The notes under the pieces are model-generated. The model searched no databases and was not told where the DNA came from. It saw only the letters and a program-made list of their open reading frames with translations. Below are positions 54,716 through 64,000 of a DNA stretch of 64,000 nt, one piece after another (position 1 is the first letter of the stretch; every line of letters starts with the position of its first letter). Position numbers and translations under genes: made by a program. Origin of the DNA: Nilaparvata lugens (taxonomy: Eukaryota > Arthropoda > Insecta > Hemiptera > Delphacidae); NCBI RefSeq assembly GCF_014356525.2, contig NC_052504.1:101612051-101676050 (forward strand). Reading direction: 5' to 3'.

Positions 54716-56790
54716 TGCATGTCGCTGGCCCGGCCACATTCGAATTTCACCAAACAAACTATGCCAAGATTTACTACCTATTTTCTACCTCCAATAACCG
54801 ATTTTCTACCTCAAAGATAGCAGAGATATTGAATAAACCAAAGTGCCGGGCCAGGGACATGTTAGCCCGGCCATCTCTGAATTTCACCAAACAAACTATG
54901 CCAAGATTTACTACCTATTTTCTACCTCCAATAACAGATTTTCTACCTCAAGGATAACAGAGATATGAGCAAAAATATAGAAAGGTCAATGACCTCTCAG
55001 CCGGCCATCTTTGAATTTGACCAAACCAAATATGCCAAGACTACTACCTATTTTCTACTATTTTCTACCTCAAACCAAACTGAAATCTAACCATGCATAA
55101 CGGAGATATTGGCGAAAATATGTATAGGTCATGTGCATGTCGCTGGCCCGGCCACATTCGAATTCAACCAAACAAACTATGCCAAGATTTACTACCTATT
55201 TTCTACTATTTTCTACCTCAAACCAAACTAAAATCGAATCACACATAATGGAGATATTGGCTAAAATATGTAAAGGTCATGTGCATGTCGCTGGCCCGGC
55301 CACATTTGAATTTCACCAAACAAACTATGCCAAGATTTACTACCTATTTTCTACTATTTTTCCTCCAATAACCGATTCTCTACCTCAACCCAAACGGAGT
55401 TATAGGGCATTGTAAGTTTTCACCCACCCCCCTCGCTAATCAACACACACGAAAACTTGTTTCTAGTCTTGCCATGATTGAATTCTGAAAAACTAAATGA
55501 GTCAATTGTAGTACACAAGCCCTGCTATCATATTCCACAAAGAACGGAATTGATAGCTCATCACTAGACAAAGTTATTGAGTGTTTAAAGATTCCCCCCC
55601 CCCTAATAACAGCATGTCACTGGCCCGGCCACATTTGAATTCAAACAAACCAACTATGCCAAGATTTTCTACCTATTTTCTACTATTTTCTACCTGAACC
55701 CAAACGGAATATAGGGGATTGTAAGTTTTCACCCACCCCCCTCGCCTATCACCACACACGAAAACTCGTTTCTAGCCTTGCCAAGATTGAATTTCTGAAA
55801 AACAATATGAGCCAATATTAAGTACACAAGCCCTGCTATTATATTCCATGGAGAACGGTATCGATAGCTCTTCACTAGACAAGTTATTGAGTGTTTAAAA
55901 ATTACCCCCCCCCCCTCCTGACAGCATGTCTCTGGCCCGGCCACATTTGAATTTCACCAAACAACTATGCCAAGATTTACTACCTATTTTCTACTATTTT
56001 CTACCTCCAATAACCGATTTTCTACCTCAACCCAAACGGAGTTATAGGTATTGTAAGTTTTCACCACAACCCCTCGCCTATCACCACACACGAAAACTTG
56101 TTTCTAGTCTTGCCATGATTGAATTTCTGAAAAACTAAATGAGCCAATATGAAGTACACAAGCCCTGCTATATATTCCATGAAGAACGGAATCGATAGCT
56201 CATCACTAGACAAAGTTATTGAGTGTTTAAAAATTACCCCCCCTCCTGACAGCATGTCTCTGGCCCGGCCACATTTGAATTTAAACAAACCAACCATGCA
56301 AGATTTTCCACCTATTTTCTACTATTTCTCCCTCCATTAACTGATTTTTTACCTCAACCCTAACGGAGTTATTGGGTTTTGTAAGTTTTCCCCCCTGACC
56401 CTCACCCGTCACCACACATGAAAACACTTTTCCAGCCTTGCCATGATTGAATTCCTAAAAAACTAAATGAGTCAATATGTAGTACACAACCCTGCTATTA
56501 TATTCCACGAAGAACGGAATCGGTAGCTCATCACTAGACAAAGTTATTGAGTGTTTAAAGATTACCCCCCCCCACCACCGACATAACAGCATTTCTCTGG
56601 CCCGGCCACATTTGAATTTAAACAAACCAACTATGCCATGATTTTCTACCTATTTTCTACCTTCATAACGGATTTTCTACCTCAACCCTAACGTAGTTAT
56701 AGGGGATTGTAAGTTTACACTTACCCACCCCCCTCGCCTATCACCACACACGAAAACACGTGTCCAGTCAAGCCAGGAAAAAAAACTCAA
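54716..56790. repeat. Two-level tandem satellite
   Basis: The marker GCCCGGCCACATT or a variant recurs near 54726, 54860, 54996, 55141, 55290, 55619, 55930, 56261 and 56596. The first five are about 134-149 bp apart, the last five about 311-335 bp apart. The long units add a block with ATCACCACACACGAAAAC and GACAAAGTTATTGAGTGTTT. Frames across it are repeat artefacts. Confidence 0.9.
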
Positions 56791-57229
56791 AAACTAAATG
56801 AGCCAATATTTGATACCTGAGTAGCACGGATCTATTGTATACATTGAGCCACAAAATTTGGATAGCTTCCCAAATAGAACCATAATGTTGAACATTCGGA
56901 AGGTTGTTGTTTTTAAAACAAACATTTTCTATAAATTTCATCAACTGAATGTATTTTGAAATATAAGCTTTTGAATAGCCATTGTGATAGTGGAGGGGTT
57001 CTTGTTGTAGCTTGTTATTGTTTTTACTATGTTTGAATTAAAGAAACCTATATTCTATGGAAAGTGAGTTGGCTTTCGTAACCAACGAAAGGCTTTTGTA
57101 ACCAGCGTGAGTGAATGGGTGGAGGTGTGTGACTGATAGAGACAATTAGCGATCACGTGCTAAACTTTTAACCTAAACATATATAATAATTATAATGCAG
57201 GCCTACCGTAGTTATAAACCGGTGGAATA
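56791..57229. other. Non-coding stretch between satellite and LINE
   Basis: No recognised feature. Confidence 0.5.
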
Positions 57230-57284
57230 TAGATGTTAGCTGTTTGAAAATATACGTTCAATACACGAGCTGTATACTCGTGTA

Positions 57285-57527
57285 TTGATCGCTGGTGACT
57301 TGAATATAGATGTTTTAGAGGCTACGACAGCCTCAGTAGAACTGAAGAACATTTTGAAGAGCTACGGTCTCTTTGCCATGGTGAACTTTCCAACTAGATT
57401 TTGCTCAACTCGACAATCAGCGCTTGATAATTTTCTTACAAATCTTCCACACAGAAATATAATTATAACTGGAATAGACACCTGTTTATCAGACCACGAT
57501 GCTCAACTTCTAGAATATAAAATGTAG
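57285..57527 (+). pseudogene. LINE endonuclease, C-terminal part
   Basis: IAGDLNIDVLE carries the GDxN metal-binding box, TRFCSTRQSALDNFLTNLP follows, and CLSDHDAQLLEYKM gives the SDH catalytic box. The N-terminal half is missing, so the domain cannot fold fully. Confidence 0.85.
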
Positions 57528-57904
57528 AAGAGAAAAGGAAGAATGATAGTGTTATTAGAATTAAAACCCGAAGATTCTCCAAAACAGATGTAGAAAGATT
57601 AAGAGTCTTCTCTCTTTAGAAAATTGGTTCAATGTATTTAATGCAAAGGTTGAAGATAAATATAATGAATTTCATACTACCTTTGTATATTACTTTAACA
57701 AATCATTCCTGTAGTGGACAAAATAAAAAGGATTGGAAGTGGAGTCAAGTGGATAACACCTGAACTGAGAGAGCTAAGAAAGGAAATAAGTAGTAAATGC
57801 TGTAGAGCCAGGATTGCAAATGATTTTGATTCACTTGATGACATCCGCAGAGAAAAACGTCAATACAGAGAAAAGTTAAGATCTGCAAAAGAAATGCATT
57901 TTAA

Positions 57905-59674
57905 ATGTTAATTGAAAATTCGAAAAATCCGACCAAATGTACATGGAATGTAGTGAATTCTTTAACTGGTAAAAATAATAAAACCGACCATGATTTAGAG
58001 ATTGAGCATAATGGGAGACTCTACAAGAATCCAACAGATGTGTCAAAGCTGTTTAATGAATATTTCACAGATAATACTTTATTTCCTCAAGATACAAATA
58101 CAGTCATCAATGTATTACAAGGAAGTAATGAATGCCGATTTCGCCCAAACCAAGTTGATGATGAAGAAATGCTCAATATAATAGGATCATTTTTAAATCT
58201 CAGATCGTGTGGTTTTGATGAAGTTCCAATGTCCGTAATAAAAGAAGCTAAATTTTATCTGATGAAGCCCTTGGTCCATGTAGTAAACTCTTCATTTGTA
58301 TCCGGAATCTACCCTGAACTTTTGAAAATAACTAAAGTAACGCCAATACACAAGAAAGGAGATAGGAACAAGCTCAGCAATTACAGACCGATCTCAGAGC
58401 CGTCAGTCTTTTCCAAAATATTTGAGAGAGCAATGAGTAATAGACTTATGGAACACCTGTCTAAATACAACTTGATTGACGAGGAACAGCATGGTTTTCA
58501 GCGCGGTAAATCAGTAATGACAGCAGCGGTCAGTAGTATTGAATGGATTGTTGAGCAGGTTGATGCAGGTCGGCGCACAGCATCAATTCTGATGGACCTC
58601 ACCAAAGCTTTTGAGTCGGTGTCTCATAATATACTTCTTCAGAAGCTGCATTCATGTGGGGTGACTGGTAGATATCTGCAGTGGATGCGTTCATATATTT
58701 CAAATAGAAGGCAGTTCGTGACAGTTAGAAGAAGAACTTATGATACCTTCAAATCAAGATTTCAACTTGAAATCTTCAAATCTGAACTTAGAAGGGTGAC
58801 TCGAGGCGTTCCCCAGGGATCTATTTTAGGCCCTATCCTCTTCATTATCTACTTGAAAGACCTCCCTTCAGTTTTGAACCTACAAATACCTCGAAATTCA
58901 CATGTGCAGCTGTGTATGTATGCTGATGACACTACGCTTAATGTAGCTGGTGACAACGAGGAAGAACTTGAAGAACGCACTAATTTAGGTCTGCTTCAGC
59001 TTGACAAATTCTTCAAGGATCATTGCTTGAGACTGAATCCAACTAAATGTGAGGCTATAAAGTTTTCAGCTGGAATTCGTGAGGATGAGGAGACTGAATT
59101 CACTGTTGATGGTCACGTACTTCAGGAAACCTCAAACTCAAAGTTCCTGGGTTTGACAATAGACCAACGATTGTCTTGGAAGTCACATGTGGATGGCATA
59201 TTGAAGAAGCTGAACTCTGGCCTCTATTCACTCAGGGTATTGTCGAATTATTCAAGTCAGGCTACACTGAGAACCATCTACTTTGCAAACATTCATTCTC
59301 ACCTAGCGTTTGGAGTAGGACTCTATGGAGGAACATCTCTTGAAAACTTGAAAAAATTATTCACAGTTCAGAAAAAAGCAGTCAGAATCATATTGAAGTT
59401 AGGTTTCAGAGAGTCTGTGAGAGAAAAATTCAAAAGCCTCAACATATTGACAATTTATGGACTGTACATAATGGAATGTATTCTGACATTGAAATTTAAA
59501 AATGAAGAATATGTTACCCACCGTATCATACACGCTCAAGGAGAACATATGCACTTCATCAGCACAGGAGACACTTCTTTGAAAAACGGCCATCATACAT
59601 GGGAGCAAAGTTCTTCAACAAGCTGCCGATTGATGTCAGAGAGAAGGAGGGTGCAGACTTCAAGAGAGAACTGA
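57905..59674 (+). CDS. LINE reverse transcriptase, open 589 aa
   Basis: An uninterrupted frame. The linker block NPTKCTWNVVNSLTGK is followed by RT with FDEVPMSVIKEAKFYL, the YRPISEPSVFSKIFERAM block, LMDLTKAFESVSHNILL (motif A, about residue 235), GVPQGSILGPILFIIY and CMYADDTT (catalytic YADD, about residue 340). A C-terminal helical domain follows. The preceding 57714-57911 segment (KWITPELRELRKEISSKC) is in another frame, overlapping by a few bases, so the original ORF2 is broken there. Confidence 0.9.
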   Translation: MLIENSKNPTKCTWNVVNSLTGKNNKTDHDLEIEHNGRLYKNPTDVSKLFNEYFTDNTLFPQDTNTVINVLQGSNECRFRPNQVDDEEMLNIIGSFLNLRSCGFDEVPMSVIKEAKFYLMKPLVHVVNSSFVSGIYPELLKITKVTPIHKKGDRNKLSNYRPISEPSVFSKIFERAMSNRLMEHLSKYNLIDEEQHGFQRGKSVMTAAVSSIEWIVEQVDAGRRTASILMDLTKAFESVSHNILLQKLHSCGVTGRYLQWMRSYISNRRQFVTVRRRTYDTFKSRFQLEIFKSELRRVTRGVPQGSILGPILFIIYLKDLPSVLNLQIPRNSHVQLCMYADDTTLNVAGDNEEELEERTNLGLLQLDKFFKDHCLRLNPTKCEAIKFSAGIREDEETEFTVDGHVLQETSNSKFLGLTIDQRLSWKSHVDGILKKLNSGLYSLRVLSNYSSQATLRTIYFANIHSHLAFGVGLYGGTSLENLKKLFTVQKKAVRIILKLGFRESVREKFKSLNILTIYGLYIMECILTLKFKNEEYVTHRIIHAQGEHMHFISTGDTSLKNGHHTWEQSSSTSCRLMSERRRVQTSREN

Positions 59675-59830
59675 AGAGATATTTAATTTCTATGAGCCTG
59701 TACTCAATTCAGGAGTATCTAAATTGAATTGTTGTTAATGTTGAAATTTTTGACCTCTTTTACTGTGACGTTATTTATATTGTATTGATGCAATGATGAA
59801 TAAAGAATTATTTGATTGATTTGATTGAAA

Positions 59831-60438
59831 AAATATTAACCAATAGTGAGAGATGAATGAACTAGGTAGTGGCCTAATAGAGTAATTAACAAAGCTCTCT
59901 CATATCAATGCATTGTAATATCAAATCATACAAATCAATTAATAGCAGGCCATTCCAAATTGATATTGTAAGATTATGTATGGTTGTTCTTTGTACTGGA
60001 TGTATAATAATTATTTATGATGATTCGATAGTAAATATACTTGCATACAGTATAGATGTAATTCATATCAGTACATCGGTAGATAGCCTGGTATAGATTT
60101 TTCTATTCAATTAAATACATCTTACTATCAGTATACTTTGAAGGATGTAATGGAATGATTGATAGAGATAGATTCTTAGTTCTTTGATTCAAATAATGTT
60201 ATCAATACAAAGTGCTGTACTCAGTTGACAGTTATGATTATTCATAAATAAACATGATTGAAGTTTTATAATGAAAGAAAAGATGTAGTAGATTCAATTG
60301 TGAAATAATATGAAGCTTAATAATAATTATCTTCAAGCTTAACAGATCTGTATAATAATTTTTGAAGTTTAGATTGTAAAATCAATTAGTTAAATTTTTC
60401 AGTGTAACAATATACCTCAGTTTGTTCTTAGTCTTAGA
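59831..60438. other. AT-rich non-coding stretch
   Basis: No recognised feature. Confidence 0.5.
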
Positions 60439-61122
60439 TCTATATATATAAAAGCGAAATGGCACTCACTCACCGACTGACTGACTGACTCACTAACTCG
60501 CAGAACTAAAAATCTACCGGACCAAAAACGTTCAAATTTGGTACAGTAGGTATGTTCAGTTGACCCTTTAGAGGCGCACTAAGAAATCTTTTGGCAATAT
60601 TTTAACTCTAAGGGTGGTTTTTAAGGGTTAAAGTTCGTCTTTTAGCATGTATATTCTTCTTATTCTCTTATTATAATTGAAAAAAGGCCATACCATAATG
60701 TTAATATAGAACTATAATCTAGAGAGAGTACCTCTTCGAAACCGTTGTTAACTGGTAAATAAATAAAATAATTTCGTCAGGTTGGCATTAGGTGAGTTGA
60801 CTTTGTTAGGTTGGCACCAAGTTGAAGATTGAAATCCATTAATCTAGGAAAAATTGGGCACTGCTACTTCAATCAGAGCTATTCCTGGGAATATTATATT
60901 ACTAGCCGTCAGGCTCACTTCGCTCGCCATATCCGTTTAGCCAGACGTTTAGTCTGGACCCCCGACTGGATCGTCCTAACATATAATAAAAATGCTAAAA
61001 TGAAAAATGCAGGCGAGCGAAGCGAGCCTGCTGATCTCATCTTTGACGATCCAGTCGGGGGTCCAGGGGGCGGAGCCCCCTTGCTAGACGGATATGGCGA
61101 GCGAAGCGAGCCTGACGGCTAG
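60439..61122 (+). mobile_element. Helitron-like non-autonomous element
   Basis: It begins TCTATATATATAAAAGCGAA after an A and ends GACGGCTAG before a T, matching the 5' TC and 3' CTRR ends and A/T target of Helitrons. A GC-rich GGCGAGCGAAGCGAGCC segment precedes the 3' end. There is no Rep/helicase. The reverse complement of the 3' end also occurs internally near 60903-60980, forming an inverted repeat of about 80 bases. Confidence 0.65.
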
Positions 61123-62414
61123 TATAATTATAAATTGATTCAAGTCAATGAATCAATGTATGTGAGAGTAACGTATTGAAGATTTAATAAAATAAATTTA
61201 TTTGTTTCAAGCACATATGCTAATACAAACGAGTTGAGTTGAATACAGTCATTACATTCTATGATATCACATTACTGGTATGTCTTAAATCATGCTTTAA
61301 ATATATATCACAAGTAAGAGTACTCTAGTAAGTATATATGTTCCTAATATACATAAGAATAGATCTATCACATTCGAGAAATTTGAAATTTTAAAATAAA
61401 ATATCTATCTGTACATTTTATGTAATAACAATCCCATATCTATCAATCATAGCACTCCCGTATAATATATATACCTATACATATTTTATAAACGTGCATA
61501 ACAGTTCAACTAAAAAAATAATGAATTTTTATAAAATTTATCCAATACTACATTTTTCACAATACATATTAGAAAAAATACCATTTATAGTAATCAACAA
61601 TAATAACATTCCAGTTTTAAATATCTACCTATTCCTATTTTATAAATGAACGAGTAATAACAGTATTAACTTCAACAATAATCAATTCTAGACAAATATA
61701 TCCAATAATACATTTTTATATAATAATTCGTCACACATACAAAATCTCTTCCAACTATCTTATTTTTAGAGCTCAATCTATCCCCATCAAACTTACTTTA
61801 TTCAGCTCACTGCATTCCCCATTTACCGTCTAAAATGAGCATCGAATACTTTTAATATTTTCAATGATAACCTCTGTTCCCTGACTATAATTATCGGACA
61901 TTATTCAAGTGTTCATTATCATAGATCTGATTTCGATTGCTTTCATTGTATACCCATACAAACGGTTGATTTTCTGCTCCGTAAAGTTCGAAAGTAAAAC
62001 CATGAGTTTGTCATCGTCAGTAACCACATTTGTAGTGAATTTTTCTAAATAGTGTCTNNNNNNNNNNNNNNNNNNNNNNNNNNNNNNNNNNNNNNNNNNN
62101 NNNNNNNNNNNNNNNNNNNNNNNNNNNNNNNNNNNNNNNNNNNNNNNNNNNNNNNNNTGCCTCAAAAAAAATCATAATGCTGCTGCTGCCTTCTATCACA
62201 GAACCTCTTTTTCTAGTCGAATTGTATCTACTGATAGAAGAATGGTAACTGGACCTTGTAATAGAATCATTCTTAATCAAATTGCAGAGTAATCTTTTTA
62301 GTAGGGTGAAAGGATTGGTGTTTTACATAGTAACCCAATGGTTTGGAGTTGAAAAATCGGAGCCGAAAGGGGTTTTCTTCAAAATGTAACACCCTCAAGA
62401 GCTCATATCTAGAA
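61123..62414. other. AT-rich non-coding stretch
   Basis: No gene recognised. It contains the 100-N gap. Confidence 0.5.
62058..62157. other. Assembly gap (100 N)
   Basis: Exactly 100 N. True size unknown. Confidence 0.99.
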
Positions 62415-62598
62415 AACTATGACAGATATAAAAAAATGTTACATATGAAACTTGTAGGCAAATTTGTCAGCTTTAATTTTGTATGCGACAAAAATTTCTC
62501 GACGAAACATTGTTCGAGATGTATGCAAGAAACCAAAATAGACCTGAAATTGTGTGTTTTTGAAAATCTGTGCCTATTTGTAGAATAGTTACAACGTT
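62415..62598 (+). repeat. Direct repeat, copy 1 of 2
   Basis: Runs from AACTATGACAGATATAAAAA to GTTACAACGT and recurs at 63254-63438 with a few substitutions and small indels. Non-coding, unknown family. Confidence 0.9.
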
Positions 62599-62884
62599 AT
62601 TTACTAGTAGTTATGTGAACAGTAGACCTCGCGCTCAGTGAGTTACATTGACCTGTTGTTATGTTTTCTCAAAAATTTATAAATAATTTATCAATTAAAA
62701 AGGTCTAAAAAATCCTAAATAAACATAGAGCTTTCTGTCCTATATCGTACCGGAAGTGTCGTCCCGGATGTGAGTGTGAGCGCTGTTATTAGGTCTGGCT
62801 GCAACTGTCTACAACGTTGATGGAAAGATACAATAATTTCAAGATGTTCGATGTTTTTGAACGGGTAGTATTATAGTCCACTAG

Positions 62885-62960
62885 ACAGCTGATTTATGAT
62901 GAATAATTCTATAGTCTGATTTTTACGGTAAATTGGCGTATGAAGGAGGATCCTTTTTCC
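62885..62960. repeat. Dispersed short repeat (also at 15855-15935)
   Basis: Shares the CAGCTGATTTATGATGAATA block and the following GGCGTATGAAGGAGG with 15855-15935. Confidence 0.75.
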
Positions 62961-63084
62961 TTTTATAGTCCTTGAATTGCAAAATTTCCAAAAACCTTGT
63001 ATATACGTCGACGCGCAATTTAAAAAGGAACATACCTGTCAAATTTCATGAAAATCTATTACCGCGTTTCGCCGTAAATGCGCA

Positions 63085-63205
63085 ACATAAAAACATATAA
63101 ACATTTAAACATTCAAACATTCAAACATTCGAACATTCAAACATTCAAACATTCAAAACATTAAACATTCAAACTTTTAAACATTCAAACATTTAAAAAT
63201 TTAGA
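63085..63205. repeat. Tandem AACATTCAA-type repeat
   Basis: About twelve units of 8-10 bases (AACATTCA, AACATTTA) in a row. Confidence 0.9.
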
Positions 63206-63253
63206 GAAATGCCAAACCGTCGACTTGAATCTTAGACCTCACTTCGCTCGGTC

Positions 63254-63438
63254 AACTATGACAGATATAAAAAAATGTTACATATGAAACTTGTAGGCAA
63301 ATTTGTCACCTTTGATTCTGTATGCGACAAAAATTTCCGTAAGACGCATATTGTTCGAGATGTATGCAAGAAACCAAAATAGACCTGAAATTGTGTGTTT
63401 TTGAAAATCTGTGCCTATTTGTAGAATAGTTACAACGT
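63254..63438 (+). repeat. Direct repeat, copy 2 of 2
   Basis: Matches 62415-62598. The two copies are 839 bases apart. Confidence 0.9.
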
Positions 63439-63714
63439 AGTAGACAGTCTATCTACTAACTTTGGAATACATACAGTATTGCTAGTAGTTTCTATAACAG
63501 TTTGACATAAATCAGACAATCAGCTGATGGAAAGCACAAGGTTCTTTCAAGAACAAGGCTGTTATTATTGGTTTAAAATTGAAATAACTGTCTCAATGAT
63601 CAATACTTTGTTCAATTATACAACATTGATTACACTAAGTGTTGTCAAATCGAATAAACTCAACTATTTATGGGCTTGCATTAAAATCTAGAACATGCTC
63701 TGAACAAGTGATTA

Positions 63715-63975
63715 CACAAATATTGTCAAACCAACAAATATTGTCACATTCACAAATATTGTCAAACCCACAAATATTGTCAAACACAAATATCGTCAAA
63801 CTCATAATATTGTCACACCCACAAATATTGTCAGATCTACAAATATTGTCAAACACACAAATATTGTCAAAAAACACGAAAATTGTCAAATCTTTAAAAA
63901 TTGTCAAATCCAACAAATATTGTCAAATCCACAAACATTGGCATATCAAAAAATATTGTCAAATCCACAAATATT
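63715..63975. repeat. Tandem ACAAATATTGTCAAA repeat
   Basis: About fifteen imperfect units of 15-18 bases built around CAAATATTGTCAAA. The minus-strand frame (FDNIC repeats) is an artefact of the unit. Confidence 0.95.
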
Positions 63976-64000
63976 TGTGTAATCACTTATTCGCCTCATC

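Larger units (their letters stand above)
57230..59830 (+). mobile_element. 5'-truncated LINE with intact RT
   Basis: Starts inside the endonuclease domain, continues through a linker with several frame breaks (57535-57911), an intact RT ORF and a 3' end with AATAAAG and tandem TTTGATTGA units at about 59800-59828. The terminal tandem repeats are typical of CR1-like elements. Confidence 0.88.

Noticed and set aside
63668..63916. FDNIC-repeat protein or CRISPR-like array
   Set aside because: The repeat units are 15-18 bp with no unique spacers, so this is an ordinary tandem repeat in a eukaryotic genome.

Overview
The window looks like nuclear DNA of an insect, most likely a sap-feeding hemipteran of the planthopper type. 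This rests on AT-rich sequence, short introns with GT/AG borders, a dense load of non-LTR retrotransposons, Penelope-like and BEL/Pao elements, foldback MITEs and a Helitron-like element, and many microsatellites. Two 100-N blocks are assembly gaps. Host coding sequence is sparse. The best-supported host gene is a pancreatic-lipase-type gene on the minus strand, with exons from 31128 down to 19007. There is also an isolated unknown exon (6274-6465) and a broken MADF-domain fragment (50404-50539).

The most unusual region is about 8.3-15 kb, which I read as a degraded endogenous virus of the adintovirus/Polinton type. On the minus strand it keeps a compact morphogenesis block in this order: a phospholipase-A2-like virion protein, an adenovirus-type cysteine protease, a penton-like protein, a small ORF, and a double-jelly-roll major capsid protein. 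Each of the four recognisable genes carries frameshifts or stops. A second scrap of capsid C-terminus lies just beyond the block. On the plus strand, facing away, are three small unrecognised ORFs. Between the two arms are a TATA box, candidate splice sites and a 92-bp tandem repeat. No polymerase, integrase or packaging ATPase is visible.

The rest is mostly mobile DNA. At 34.85-40 kb two nearly identical Penelope-like elements (RT plus GIY-YIG) lie head to head, forming a large inverted repeat. Their pseudo-LTR carries a hammerhead-ribozyme-like fold, and a second foldback piece of the same family sits at 22.6-22.95 kb. At 41.5-49 kb an old LINE on the minus strand has been split by a younger LINE with an intact 1042-aa ORF. 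Other LINE remains lie at 16-18.7 kb, 23.2-24.6 kb, 52.6-53.1 kb and 57.2-59.8 kb. A BEL/Pao integrase end is at 40.7-41.1 kb.

Repeats include three long foldback elements (4.4, 21.8 and 27.3 kb), a 471-bp TIR element at 51 kb, a two-level tandem satellite at 54.7-56.8 kb, and a Helitron-like element at 60.4-61.1 kb. Many breaks are one-base losses in homopolymers. Some may be assembly errors rather than true decay, so read-level checks matter for the lipase and viral genes.
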